Shown in pieces: positions 1 to 9,058 of a DNA stretch of 64,000 nt. Source of the DNA: Typhlomys cinereus (taxonomy: Eukaryota > Chordata > Mammalia > Rodentia > Platacanthomyidae); assembly GCA_023101885.1 (NCBI GenBank), contig JALPQD010000225.1, forward strand, positions 1,674,001-1,738,000, read 5' to 3'. The position numbers and the translations under genes are program-made. Position 1 is the first letter of the stretch; every line of letters begins with the position of its first letter. The notes beneath the pieces are model-generated. The model ran no database searches. It was given only the letters and a program-made list of their open reading frames with translations, and was not told the origin of the DNA.

Positions 1-892
1 ATGGGATGTTTTTTTGAGAAGATGTAATTGGAGGAAGAATATGCGAATTAAAACTTCTGGGCAATACAGGGACTGGCAACCTGTTGGAAGCGGTGGAGGA
101 GCTTGAGGACTTGGGAAGCACCACTGTGAACCAGACCCTGGTGATAAGCTCCGTCAATGAACTTGCACCCTGTACCTGTGCGGAGTTCAGTCTGAACCTT
201 TGGAGGTGGCACTCGAGGGCTTCAACAGCAGTGAGGATCTCTGGCTCTGTGGCATTCCACAGGAAGCTCTCTGTGCATCTGCTGTGACTGATGGCTGCTC
301 ACACCCAGCTCCTGCCGTGGCAGCACAGCAGGGAGGACTCCCTTTCTGAGTCATCCCTGAGTTCCAGAGCTGCTCTAGCTGGCTTCCTTGGGTTGCTTCA
401 GCACTTGCGAATAGTGGCCAGAGGTAAATGTTACCCCAGGGAGCAGAGGACTTGAAGGACGACTACTTTCTCAAGGAAAGAAACCTTTCAGAGATAAAGA
501 CTGAGCATTGCTTTCCGTATCAGAAGGCAAATCCTCAGGTGTACTTTCACATGAAGGAGGAAGCCAGAACTGGGGTCCTGCTGGTTCTTCCCCTTCCCTA
601 CCTGTAACTCTTAAGGCTGCTCAGCGTATTTCCTAAGCAGACTACTTTCTCTCACGTTTGTCTCAGGGTCCAGTTCTGGGAGACCCCACTGTAGAAGATA
701 TTTGCACATCACACATGGGGATCCTTCTTATTATTTCTGGCTGCCTGTACACCAAGGGCATTCACAGCTTGTTTACTGGTATTGTGGTGAAGCACCTCAC
801 AAACTTTTATCCATTTGTTGCAGTTCGCCTGCATCGTTGCTGATAAATGACCATCAAATGGCTTAAGAGAACAAGGGTTTGTGTTCTCTCTT
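1..892. other. No recognised feature (unique DNA)
   Basis: Mixed-composition sequence. The short open frames have no recognisable domain, and I saw no splice-framed exon, repeat family or RNA gene. Confidence 0.5.
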
Positions 893-1238
893 ACAATTCC
901 TGGTTACAGGGGCTGGAGAGGTGGCTGAGAGGTTAAGCCTCTGCCTTGCAGGCAGAAGGTCCTGAATTCGGATCCTAGACCCCACGTATAGACGCCGGGC
1001 GGAAGCGGGGGGGGGGGGGGCTGCGTTTCTGGTCCTGGTAGGGCGGAGCCTGTGAATCCCGGGGCAGAGTAAACAAGGAGGAGGTGGAGGCGTCCATGGT
1101 GGTTCCCAAATTCGTCTATGGTTCTACACACACACATACATGCACACATACACGCATACACGCACATTGAGTAAATAATAATAAAAAATTTTAAAAATCA
1201 TAAAAAGACAAACAACAAAAAACAATTCCTGGTTACAG
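893..1238 (+). mobile_element. Young tRNA/ID-headed SINE with 17-bp TSD
   Basis: The SINE body is 910-1221. It is flanked by a perfect 17-bp duplication (starts acaattcctgg) at 893-909 and 1222-1238. The 5' head (gggctggagaggtggct...) contains an RNA polymerase III A-box-like stretch, and a B-box-like ttcggatcc lies near 968, as in ID-type tRNA-derived SINEs. A GC-rich unique body with a long G run (about 1007-1020) follows, then a CA-rich tract (about 1128-1165) and an A/T-rich tail. The perfect duplication implies recent L1-mediated insertion. The subfamily name is not assigned; the same family recurs at 2.4, 20.3, 29.7 and 51.4 kb. Confidence 0.85.
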
Positions 1239-2363
1239 TTCTCAGTCCAGCTTGATGGGAGAGCATGCATCAACACCAGGGCTGAAGGGACTGGCCACAC
1301 CATCACCACATAACAGCTGAGAGAGAGACAGTCCTTACTTGCCAGACCAGCATGTCTGGCCAAGTGAACAGAAGGATGCCAACTCTCTCAACCAGCTCAC
1401 TTGATTTATTCCAGGGCCAAATCACACCCACCATAGGCTGGGCCTTCCCCATCAGCTAGACAATCTCCTGCAGGTTTGCCCTGAGTTCACTCAACCACTA
1501 ATTCTCTACAAATGTGCCCAGAGCTCAAACCTTCAACTGTTGAGTTGACACCTGTGTCTAACTATGACACCATTTACAGATAAATATAAAACAGCCACAA
1601 TTTAAACAATTCACATTTTTCAGGGATTCTGAAAGCAGTTGGGATTGACTTCTTTTTAGTTGTGTTTCTTGAGCAACTTTAAAATTTTTTTCCCATTTTT
1701 TTGTGTGAAAGTACATTCATGTTTGTATGTGCATGTTTGTATGTGTGTGGTGCAAGTGTGTGTTTTGTGTGTGTGTGTGTGTATACATGTGAAATACTGA
1801 AGTAGATATTGAAAATCATTCTCAGTAGCTCTTCCATCTTATTCTTTTTTTGAGTATTAAAGCAAAATCTATTGATGGTGAAAAAAAGAGGAACCCTTGA
1901 ACACTTGTGGAGTCTAGGAGGGGCAAGGGAGCCTTTCACCTTATTCTTCTGAGGCTGGGTATCTAATTAAATCCAAAAACCACCAATGAGGATGGTGAGA
2001 CTAACTAGTCTGTTTTCAGAATTCCCAGACTCCCCCTTTCTGGGCCAGAATTAGAGGCAGGCTGCATAGCTGCCTAGCATTTGAATGGTACATGGGGATC
2101 CAAGTTCTGGTCAGTTGCTTGTGCAACTAACCTCTGAGCTGTCTCCTTTGGGTAGCTGTTCTAGCCTTACTGTGCCTCACCTTCCCCTATGTTGTAAGGT
2201 AACTACCTTCATGTTCGCTAAGAGTGCTATAAGTAATTTAAAACTAGCCATATTCTCAGAAGAGTCTGGCACACGTGTCATGAGTGATGCCCAAGCACAG
2301 GACTAGATAATGAAGCCTCTCAGTAGTAGGAGTTAACAGCACTTTCCCAAGTAGATCACAGAC
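1239..2363. other. Unique DNA with an imperfect GT-rich tract
   Basis: No gene or assignable repeat. An interrupted GT-rich simple sequence lies at about 1720-1785. Flanking sequence is AT-rich and non-coding. Confidence 0.45.
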
Positions 2364-2683
2364 TATCTTATTAAAATTATCTTTAATTTTTTTTTATTAT
2401 TTATTCAATTGTGCATGTATGCATGTGTGTGTATGTATGCATGTGTGTGTAGAACCACGGACGAATTCGGGAACCACCATGGATGCCTCCACCTCCTCCT
2501 AGTTCACTCTGTCCCGCGATTCACAGGCTCTGCCCTACCAGGACCGGGAACGCAGGCCGCCCCTGCTTCTGCCCAGCAGTCTATACGTGGGGTCTAGGAT
2601 CCGAACTCAGGACCTTCCACCTGCAAGGTGGAGGCTTAACCCCTGAGCCACCTCTCCAGCCCCTATCTTATTAAAATTATCTT
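2364..2683 (-). mobile_element. Young tRNA/ID-headed SINE with 20-bp TSD
   Basis: The body is 2384-2663, antisense to the given strand. A perfect 20-bp duplication (tatcttattaaaattatctt) lies at 2364-2383 and 2664-2683. On the given strand it reads A/T-rich tail, short GT-rich tract, GC-rich body, then the head ending in cctctccagcccc. The inferred first-strand nick site resembles the L1 endonuclease preference (TCTT/AA). Same family as the 910-1221 SINE. Confidence 0.87.
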
Positions 2684-2720
2684 AACAATGCATTCTTTTT
2701 CATACTAATTTTACATTTTA

Positions 2721-3708
2721 TTTTTTCTTTTTTTTTTTCTTTTTTTTTTTTATTAAAAATTTAATTATACATTTTAAAATTTTTTACCAGTTCCCTCCCT
2801 CCCCCCTCCCCTTCCCCCAGTGTCTCCCCCCCAATTCCCAGAGAGTCCTTTATTGTGTGCGCCTAACTCTCCACTGGGTCCTCCTCTCCGATGACATATA
2901 AGGACCCAGTGGCATTTCCATAAGCCCTTTCTCTTGTTCCCCTTAAGCATAAGATCACTACTATGGCTGTCAATCCCTTGCCTCCAGGGGTCTCGGTGCC
3001 CTTAACAGATGCTAGACTTTATGAGGGCAACAGTGCGCTGGACATTGCGCAGGGCATGCAAAGTCCCATTATGATTGCTTTGGCCCCAACTATTGTTGAG
3101 AATCTTGCAAATCGTTGCTCCTCCCATCCTTTTGCTCTTACAATCTTACCGCCCCCTCTTCCGCAAATGTCCCTGAGCTCCAGGATGGGGAGAGATTAGG
3201 CTGTCTTAGTTCTATGTGATTGATATAGAGTCTCTGAAGTTCTGGATTGTGGTTTGTTGATTTTCTTTTGCAGTTTTGCTGCTCCTGCAATTCCCTTCAC
3301 TCCATTCTGCTGGGCACTGTATGTCACCCCCTGGCCAGAGACAAAAAGCTGTTAAACTGGAGTCTTGTTGTAATAGCACATTCAAGGGTAGATGTAATAA
3401 GAGTAGGAAACCTCACTGAGGGAGGGGTCCATCACCCATTTGCAAAATGATTACTTTTTATCTGCTAGACTATATGCCCTCCCCTTCTGGTGAGATCAGG
3501 AAAGAACGTCTGTGAACTTAACCAGGTTTCTCATTACTTACTTGCAGACCTTCATGGAGGCCTATTTTCTCTGCTGTAACATGGTCTCCTCTCTCCTTGT
3601 TTCTGGTGTGGCCCTCCTAACCCATCTCTCTTGTTCATAATCCTTACAATTACTGTGTTACATAGGTTTACTTTTGAGTGTCCCAATGTGGGCTGGGTGA
3701 GTTTGGTA
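2721..3708 (-). other. L1 3' UTR with G-rich tract and poly(A) tail
   Basis: Region between the ORF2 stop and the tail. The sense strand carries a G-rich polypurine run (complement of 2793-2831, several C-runs of three or more on the given strand), which could fold into a G-quadruplex, a hallmark of mammalian L1 3' UTRs. An AATAAA-like signal merges with the A-rich tail, in which A-runs are broken by single Gs. A 78-codon ATG-initiated frame lies antisense at 2963-3199. Confidence 0.85.
2963..3199 (+). other. Antisense 78-codon open frame inside L1 3' UTR
   Basis: ATG-initiated frame with A at -3 and G at +4, running antisense to L1. No recognised domain. An identical 78-aa translation occurs in the young truncated L1 at 55532-55768, but the older homologous copy around 57.6 kb has an in-frame stop soon after the equivalent start. 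Most simply this is a shared sequence of young copies rather than a gene. It is recorded because the frame is intact in both. Confidence 0.3.
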
Positions 3709-6700
3709 CTAGGAGCCACCTATTAGGGAGTACATACGGCGCTTAATTTTCTGGGTTTGGGATACTTCACTTAATATAATTCTTTCTAATGACATCCATT
3801 TCCCAGCAAATTCCAGTAATTCATCATTTTTGATGGCTGAGTAGTACTCCATTGTATAGATGTACCACTTTTTCCTTATCCACTCGTCAACTGTTGGACA
3901 TTTAGGTTGATTCCATGACTTTGCTATTGTAAACAGTGCTGCTATGAACATGGTCGAGCTTGTGCTATCGAGGCGAACCTCTGCTGCTTGGGGGGTTATT
4001 CCCAAAAGTGGGATAGCAGGGTCATATGGCATTTCAATCTTTAATTTCTTTAAGAATCTCCAGACGGCTCGCCAGAGTGGCTGTATGAGCCTGCATTCCC
4101 ACCAACAATGTAGGAGAGTTCCCCTCTCTCCACATCCTCTCCAGCATTTGTCGTTGTTTGTACTGTGGATTTTTGCCATCCTGACCGGGGTGAGATGATA
4201 TCTCAGGGAAGTTTTGATTTGCATTTCCCTGATGGCGAAGGAAGTGGAGCATTTTTTAAGATAATTGTTAGACATTTTAATTTCATCCCTGGTAAAGTTT
4301 CTTTGAAGTTCCAGGGCCCATTTTTTAATTGGGCCAGTGTTTTCCTTGGAGTTTAATTTTATAAGTTCTTTGTGCACTCTAGACAGTAGAGCTCTGTCAG
4401 ATATGTGGTTAGTGAAGATTTTCTCCCATTCTGTGGGTTGCCTTTGAGCTCGTGTGACAATCTCTTTATCTGAACAGAAGCTCTTTAATTTCACAAGATC
4501 CCAACTGTTGAGAGTTGGTAGCAGTGACTGTGCCATTGGATGTCTGTTTAGGAAGTGTTGGCCTAGCCCAATCAGCTCTAGGTAGTTCCCTATCCTTTCA
4601 ACTATGGTTTTTAAAGTCTCTGGCCTGATATCAAGGTCCTTGATATATTTGGAATTAAGTCTTGTACATGGTGACAAGTACGGGTCCAGCTTTAATCTTC
4701 TGCATGTGGAGATCCAGTTTTGCCAGCACCATTTGTTGAAGATGCTGTTCTTTTTCCATTGGATTCTTTGGGCCCCTTTGTCAAAGACCAAATGACTGTA
4801 ACTTTGTGGGCTTATATCTGGGTCTTCAATCCTCATCCATTGATCTGTGTGTCTATTTTGGAGCCAGTACCAGGCTGTCTTTATAACTATGGATTTGTAG
4901 TATAGACTTAGGTTTGGTATGGTAATACCTCCAGCTGTGTTTTTGTTACTCAGGATTGTTTTTGCTATCCTGGGTCTTTTGTGCCTCCATATGAACTTTG
5001 AGATTGTTTGGTCAACTTCTTTGAAGAATTGCTTTGGGATTTTGATTGGTATAGCATTGAATCTGTATATTGCCTTTGGTAGGATGGTCATTTTTACAAT
5101 GTTGATTCTGCCAATCCAGGGACAAGGGAGGTCTTTCCACCTTCTGGTGTCTTCTGCGATTTCTTTCTTTAGGGTTTTAAAGTTTTCATTGTAAAGGTCT
5201 TTTACCTCCTTAGTTAGGTTTATACCAAGGTATTTCATTTTTTTAGGGGTTATAGTAAATGGCATGGTTTCTCTCAAGGCTTTTTCACTTCTTTCATTCT
5301 GGGCATATAGGAAGGCCTCTGATTTTTGCACATTTATTTTGTATCCTGCCACCCTGCTGAACTTCTCAATTAGTTCCAGGAGCTTCCTGGTGGAGTTTTT
5401 GGGATCCCTCAGGTATAAGATCATGTCATCTGCAAATAGAGATAGCTTGACTTCTTCCTTGCAGATTTGAATCCCTCTTATGTCCCTTTCTTGTCTTATG
5501 GCTTCGGCTAAGACTTCAAGTACAATATTGAATAGAAGTGGTGAGAGTGGACAGCCTTGTCTAGTTCCTGATCGAAGTGGGAATGCTTCCAATTGTTCCC
5601 CATTGAGCATAATCCTTGCTGTGGGCTTGTTGTATACAGCTTTTATTATATTGATAAAGGTTCCTTCCATTCCTACTGTCTCTAGCGTTTTGATCATAAA
5701 AGGCTGTTGGATCTTGTCAAAAGCTTTTTCTGCATCTATCGAGAGTATCATGTGGTCTTGGACTTTGGACTGGTTTACATGATGAATTACATTTATTGAT
5801 TTGCGTATGTTGAACCAACCTTGTGTGCCGGGGATGAAGCCTACTTGGTCCCCATGAATGATCTTTTTAATATGTTTTTGAATCCGATTTGCTAAGACTT
5901 TGTTGAGAATCTTTGCGTCTGTGTTCATCAGGGAGATCGGCCTATAGTTTTCTTTTTTAAGTGAATCTTTATTAGGTTTTGGGATTAAAACGATATTAGC
6001 TTCATAGAAGGAATTTGGTAGTGTTCCTTCTTTTGCTATTTGATGGAACAGTTTAAGGAGTATTGGTGTTATTAACTCCTTAAATGTCTTGTAGAACTCT
6101 GTGCTGAATCCATCTGGTCCAGGACATTTTTTGGTGGGAAGATTCGAGATTACTTCCTCAATTTCCTTATATGTTATAGGACTATTTAAATAATTCACAA
6201 CTTCCTGATTCAATTTAGGTAAGTTGTGTTTACTTAGAAATTCATCCATCTCTTTTGTGTTGTCAAACTTCACAGAGTATAAGTTTTTGAAATATGATGT
6301 TATAATTCTCTGGATTTCTTGGGTATCCGTAGTGATAACTCCATGTTCATTTCTAATTTTGTTAATTTGGGTTTTCTCTCTCTTGCTTTTGGTTAGTTTA
6401 GCTAGGGGTGTATCAATCTTGTTGATTTTTTCAAAGAACCAGCTTTTTGATTGGTTGATTTTTTCTATCGTTTTCTTAGTCTCGATTTCAGATATTTCTC
6501 CCCTTATTTTGCTAATCTCTTCTCTTCTACTGCTTTTGGGATCAGATTGCTCTAGTTTCTCTAAAGCTTTAAGCTGCATTGTTAAGTTGTTTATTTCTGA
6601 TGCTTCCATTTTTTTGATGTGGGCATTAAGAGCTATGAACTTACCTCTTAGAACAGCTTTCATTGTGTCCCAGAGATTTTGGTAAGTTGTATTTTCGTTA

Positions 6701-7533
6701 TCATTCACTTTCAGGAAATCTTGAATTTCCTTTTTAATTTCTTCCTGAATCCAGTTCTCATTCAGCATCATAGTGTTAAGTTTCCAGGAGTTAGTGTATT
6801 TTCTCTTGTTTGATGTGTTGTGGATGTCCAGCTTTAGGCCGTGGTGGTCTGATAGGGCACAGGTTAGAATTTCAACTTTCTTGTATATGTGTAGATTCAT
6901 TTTGTGGCCCAATATGTGATCTATTTTGGAGAAAGTTCCGTGTGCTGCTGAGAAAAATGTGTATTCTTTGGTGCGTGGGTGAAAAGTTCGATAGAGATCT
7001 GTGAGGTCCATTTCTTTCAGGGTTTGATTAAGTTCCAAAGTGTCTCTGTTAAGCTTTTGACCTGTTGATCTATCCCATGTAGAGAGGGCGGTGTTGAAGT
7101 CCCCAAGAATTATCGTTTGGGGGTTGATCTCTTGCTTTAGACGCTGTAGGGTTTTCTTAATGAATGTGGAGGGGCCCGTATTGGGTGCATATATGTTCAG
7201 TATTGTGAAATCTTCCTGGTGAATTGTACCTCTGACTAAAATGTAGTATCCATCCGTGTCTCTTATAATTTTTTTTGGGTTGAAATCCACTTTGTCTGAT
7301 AGCATAATGGCTACCCCTGCCTGTTTTCTGCTTCCATTTGCTTGTAGAATTGTTGACCAGCCTTTTATTTTTAGAGCGTGCCTATCTTTTGTGGTGAGAT
7401 GGGTTTCCTGCAGGCAACAGATTGATGGATTGTGATTTTTAATCCAAGTTTGTAATCTGTGTCTCTTGATCGGTGAATTAAGTCCATTAACATTTAGTGT
7501 TATAATGGAGAAACTATTGTTAATTCCAGACAT
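3709..7533 (-). CDS. ORF2: L1 ORF2 protein: endonuclease and reverse transcriptase
   Basis: 1274 aa, the usual length for mammalian ORF2p. The protein nicks target DNA and reverse-transcribes L1 RNA from the nick (target-primed reverse transcription), and it also supplies SINEs in trans. Residues 1-240 are an APE-type endonuclease with N14, E43, Y115, D145, N147, D205 and the SDH triad ending at H230. The reverse transcriptase spans about 450-800, with catalytic D600 (LSIDAEKAF) and FADD at 700-703. These positions coincide with the catalytic numbering known for human L1. The C-terminal Cys/His motif CX3CX7HX4C is intact (C1130, C1134, H1142, C1147). The ATG lies 50 bp beyond the ORF1 stop, so translation would be by reinitiation, as in other L1s. 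No stop or frameshift was seen. Activity is inferred, not shown. Confidence 0.96.
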   Translation of the reverse strand: MSGINNSFSIITLNVNGLNSPIKRHRLQTWIKNHNPSICCLQETHLTTKDRHALKIKGWSTILQANGSRKQAGVAIMLSDKVDFNPKKIIRDTDGYYILVRGTIHQEDFTILNIYAPNTGPSTFIKKTLQRLKQEINPQTIILGDFNTALSTWDRSTGQKLNRDTLELNQTLKEMDLTDLYRTFHPRTKEYTFFSAAHGTFSKIDHILGHKMNLHIYKKVEILTCALSDHHGLKLDIHNTSNKRKYTNSWKLNTMMLNENWIQEEIKKEIQDFLKVNDNENTTYQNLWDTMKAVLRGKFIALNAHIKKMEASEINNLTMQLKALEKLEQSDPKSSRREEISKIRGEISEIETKKTIEKINQSKSWFFEKINKIDTPLAKLTKSKREKTQINKIRNEHGVITTDTQEIQRIITSYFKNLYSVKFDNTKEMDEFLSKHNLPKLNQEVVNYLNSPITYKEIEEVISNLPTKKCPGPDGFSTEFYKTFKELITPILLKLFHQIAKEGTLPNSFYEANIVLIPKPNKDSLKKENYRPISLMNTDAKILNKVLANRIQKHIKKIIHGDQVGFIPGTQGWFNIRKSINVIHHVNQSKVQDHMILSIDAEKAFDKIQQPFMIKTLETVGMEGTFINIIKAVYNKPTARIMLNGEQLEAFPLRSGTRQGCPLSPLLFNIVLEVLAEAIRQERDIRGIQICKEEVKLSLFADDMILYLRDPKNSTRKLLELIEKFSRVAGYKINVQKSEAFLYAQNERSEKALRETMPFTITPKKMKYLGINLTKEVKDLYNENFKTLKKEIAEDTRRWKDLPCPWIGRINIVKMTILPKAIYRFNAIPIKIPKQFFKEVDQTISKFIWRHKRPRIAKTILSNKNTAGGITIPNLSLYYKSIVIKTAWYWLQNRHTDQWMRIEDPDISPQSYSHLVFDKGAQRIQWKKNSIFNKWCWQNWISTCRRLKLDPYLSPCTRLNSKYIKDLDIRPETLKTIVERIGNYLELIGLGQHFLNRHPMAQSLLPTLNSWDLVKLKSFCSDKEIVTRAQRQPTEWEKIFTNHISDRALLSRVHKELIKLNSKENTGPIKKWALELQRNFTRDEIKMSNNYLKKCSTSFAIREMQIKTSLRYHLTPVRMAKIHSTNNDKCWRGCGERGTLLHCWWECRLIQPLWRAVWRFLKKLKIEMPYDPAIPLLGITPQAAEVRLDSTSSTMFIAALFTIAKSWNQPKCPTVDEWIRKKWYIYTMEYYSAIKNDELLEFAGKWMSLERIILSEVSQTQKIKRRMYSLIGGS

Positions 7534-7583
7534 TTATTATGTTTAGTAGCTTTTATAATTATATTGCTTCGCTTTTAATGGTG

Positions 7584-8654
7584 TTATATTTGCCTTCTGT
7601 TCTCCTGGATATGCCTGTTTTTTTCTTCACGCTTGAGTATCATTTCTAGCAGTTTTTGAAGGCCTGGTTTGGTGGCCATGTATCCCTTAAAGTTGTCTTT
7701 GTGCTGGAAAATTTTTCTTTCTCCCTCGATCATGACTGATAGTTTTGCAGGGTAAATCAGCCTGGGTTGACATTTTTGCTCATTCAATACTTGAAGTATG
7801 TCTCTCCAAGCTCTTCTTGCTTTTACTGTTTCGACTGAGAAGTCATTTGTTATTTTAATAGGTTTGCCTTTAAAAGTGACTTGTTTTTTCTCCCTTGAAG
7901 CTCTCAGCACCAGTTCTTTATCTTGAATGTGGAGTGTTTTAACTATTATTTGCCGTGGTGTGCTTCTAGTTTGGTCGTATCTGTTTGGGGTGCGGAATGC
8001 CTCTTGTATATGAATGGGCCTCTCTTTTTTTAGATGAAGAAAGTTTTCCTTGATGATCGTTTGAAAAATTTCCTCAGGGGTGGTATTTTGAGATTCTTGC
8101 TCCGGTATTCCATGAATACGCATGTTAGGCTTCTTCAGGGTGTCCCATATCTCTTGGATATTTCTCTCAAGTATCTTTTTGGCTTTAACAACCTCTTCCA
8201 TTGAGCTGGTTAGTACTCCCACTTTATCTTCAAGGTCTGAAATTCTGTTTTCTGCTTCATTAGTTCTGTTGATAAGACTCTCTGTGGCGTTCTGGGTTGA
8301 AGATAACTTGTCTTTTAGCTCAGTTTTAAACTCTGCTTGAGTTTGTTTTAACTGCTCTATGCCACTTTTTGTTTCTTGCACTGTTTTTCTCAACTCCTCC
8401 AGATGTCTGTTGTGTTCCTCTTCAAAGCGATTGATTCTATTATGTAATTCCTCCCGGATTTCCTCTTTCATAGTATTGAACATGGTAATGATCATATTTT
8501 GAAAGTCGTTATCCTGGGTCAGGCTTTCTTGGCCTTTTTCCGCGGGTTTGTTCTTGTTGGAGTCTAACATTATGGGATTAATTTCTTCAGTGGGAAATTT
8601 GTTTACTTGAGTGTTGCTTCTCATGGATTTGCACTTTGACTTTGGCATTGTCAT
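7584..8654 (-). CDS. ORF1: L1 ORF1 protein: trimeric RNA-binding chaperone
   Basis: 356 aa, typical length. ORF1p coats L1 RNA to form the cytoplasmic RNP and is a nucleic-acid chaperone. The N-terminus is basic and low complexity (1-50). A long coiled coil runs about 52-170, including the conserved NEAENRISDLED block (132-143). An RRM begins near 178 (RIHGIPEQE). The C-terminal domain has the family signatures ARRAW (279-283), QPRLIYPAKLS (296-306) and a basic tail. The start was chosen at the first ATG, with A at -3 and directly after the 5' UTR tether; a second in-frame ATG follows two codons later. It is uninterrupted and followed by ORF2 after 50 bp. Ancestor-like identity to L1 ORF1 is clear from the C-terminal half. 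Confidence 0.95.
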   Translation of the reverse strand: MTMPKSKCKSMRSNTQVNKFPTEEINPIMLDSNKNKPAEKGQESLTQDNDFQNMIITMFNTMKEEIREELHNRINRFEEEHNRHLEELRKTVQETKSGIEQLKQTQAEFKTELKDKLSSTQNATESLINRTNEAENRISDLEDKVGVLTSSMEEVVKAKKILERNIQEIWDTLKKPNMRIHGIPEQESQNTTPEEIFQTIIKENFLHLKKERPIHIQEAFRTPNRYDQTRSTPRQIIVKTLHIQDKELVLRASREKKQVTFKGKPIKITNDFSVETVKARRAWRDILQVLNEQKCQPRLIYPAKLSVMIEGERKIFQHKDNFKGYMATKPGLQKLLEMILKREEKNRHIQENRRQI

Positions 8655-8732
8655 TTTAACTCTTAAGATCTCTCAATTTCACTAAACTGAAGTATTTGGC
8701 CTGGGGTACTGGTGGGCGGGGCCCGAACGGGG

Positions 8733-8742
8733 ACTTACCTAG
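8733..8742 (-). promoter_or_regulatory. Consensus-like 5' splice donor in L1 5' UTR
   Basis: The sense strand reads CTAG/GTAAGT, matching the GTAAGT donor consensus, between the partial monomer and ORF1. In human L1, 5' UTR donors produce spliced retrotransposed transcripts; whether this one is used is unknown. Confidence 0.4.
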
Positions 8743-8815
8743 GGCCCGGGGTGAGGCCCGGGTGGACCGCGTGCGTGTCCCGACCGGCGGAGCGGGGTGG
8801 GGCGAAAAAGGGACG

Positions 8816-9046
8816 ATGGGCGCGTCGGCGTGGAGCTATTTAACCCGAGGGCAGCTGGGGCGGGGCCCGGGCGCAGGGGGAGGTCCTCCTCGTTCCCTCG
8901 GCCCCCGCGCGGCTCCGGCTGGATGGCGGGAGTCGGAGCCGGGTCCCTGTGGGCTGACCTGGGGTCCTAGAGCGCGCGTTGAGGCCCGGCTGGATCTCGC
9001 CTACGCGTCCCGACCGGCGGAGCGGGGGTGGGGCGAAAAAGGGTAA
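8816..9046 (+). other. Antisense 76-codon frame through the L1 monomer
   Basis: The ATG at 8816 has A at -3 and G at +4. The frame crosses the full monomer antisense and is closed by TAA at 9044-9046, which is supplied by the flanking target duplication rather than by L1. Because the monomer is 231 bp (77 codons), the frame would stay open through extra monomers. The peptide is Gly/Arg/Pro-rich with no recognised domain. High GC makes chance openness plausible. Confidence 0.3.
8837..8843 (-). promoter_or_regulatory. TATA-like box at the 3' end of the L1 monomer
   Basis: The sense-strand heptamer TTAAATA lies in an otherwise very GC-rich monomer. Its first base is 31 bp upstream of the start of the next monomer (8812), the spacing expected between a TATA box and a start site. 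The next monomer begins with a pyrimidine run that would suit an initiator or a 5'TOP-like leader. Confidence 0.5.
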
Positions 9047-9058
9047 TTTTACATTTTA

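Larger units (their letters stand above)
8655..9043 (-). promoter_or_regulatory. L1 5' UTR: 231-bp monomer promoter plus tether
   Basis: CpG-dense promoter. On the sense strand a complete 231-bp monomer (9043-8813) starts with ccctttttcgcccc. A second, partial monomer (8812 to about 8700) starts with the same string and then diverges into an AT-richer tether leading to the ORF1 ATG. GC boxes (ggggcggggcc type) occur around 8713 and 8858, and a YY1-like cgccatcc lies near 8921-8928. The layout parallels mouse-type L1 monomer promoters, but the sequence is not one I recognise from them. Confidence 0.85.
2706..9058 (-). mobile_element. L1: Full-length, apparently intact LINE-1 with TSD
   Basis: The element occupies 2721-9043 (about 6.3 kb) on the minus strand. 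A perfect 15-bp duplication (taattttacatttta on the given strand) is present at 2706-2720 and 9044-9058. In sense order it has a GC-rich 5' UTR (9043-8655), ORF1 (8654-7584), a 50-bp spacer, ORF2 (7533-3709), a 3' UTR of about 1 kb and an A-rich tail (about 2751-2721). The inferred nick at the target is TTTT/AA, the classic L1 endonuclease site. Both ORFs are uninterrupted and catalytic residues are present. Perfect TSDs and open frames imply a very young, possibly active copy. A closely matching 3' fragment is at 54359-55992. Confidence 0.96.

Noticed and set aside
5480..6685. Plus-strand frames of 100 and 153 codons
   Set aside because: Antisense shadows of L1 ORF2. Hydrophobic composition comes from the A-rich coding strand's complement.
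8696..9046. 116-codon frame across the L1 5' UTR
   Set aside because: Its first codon is TTG, not ATG. Only the part from ATG 8816 is worth recording, and that only as a tentative antisense frame.
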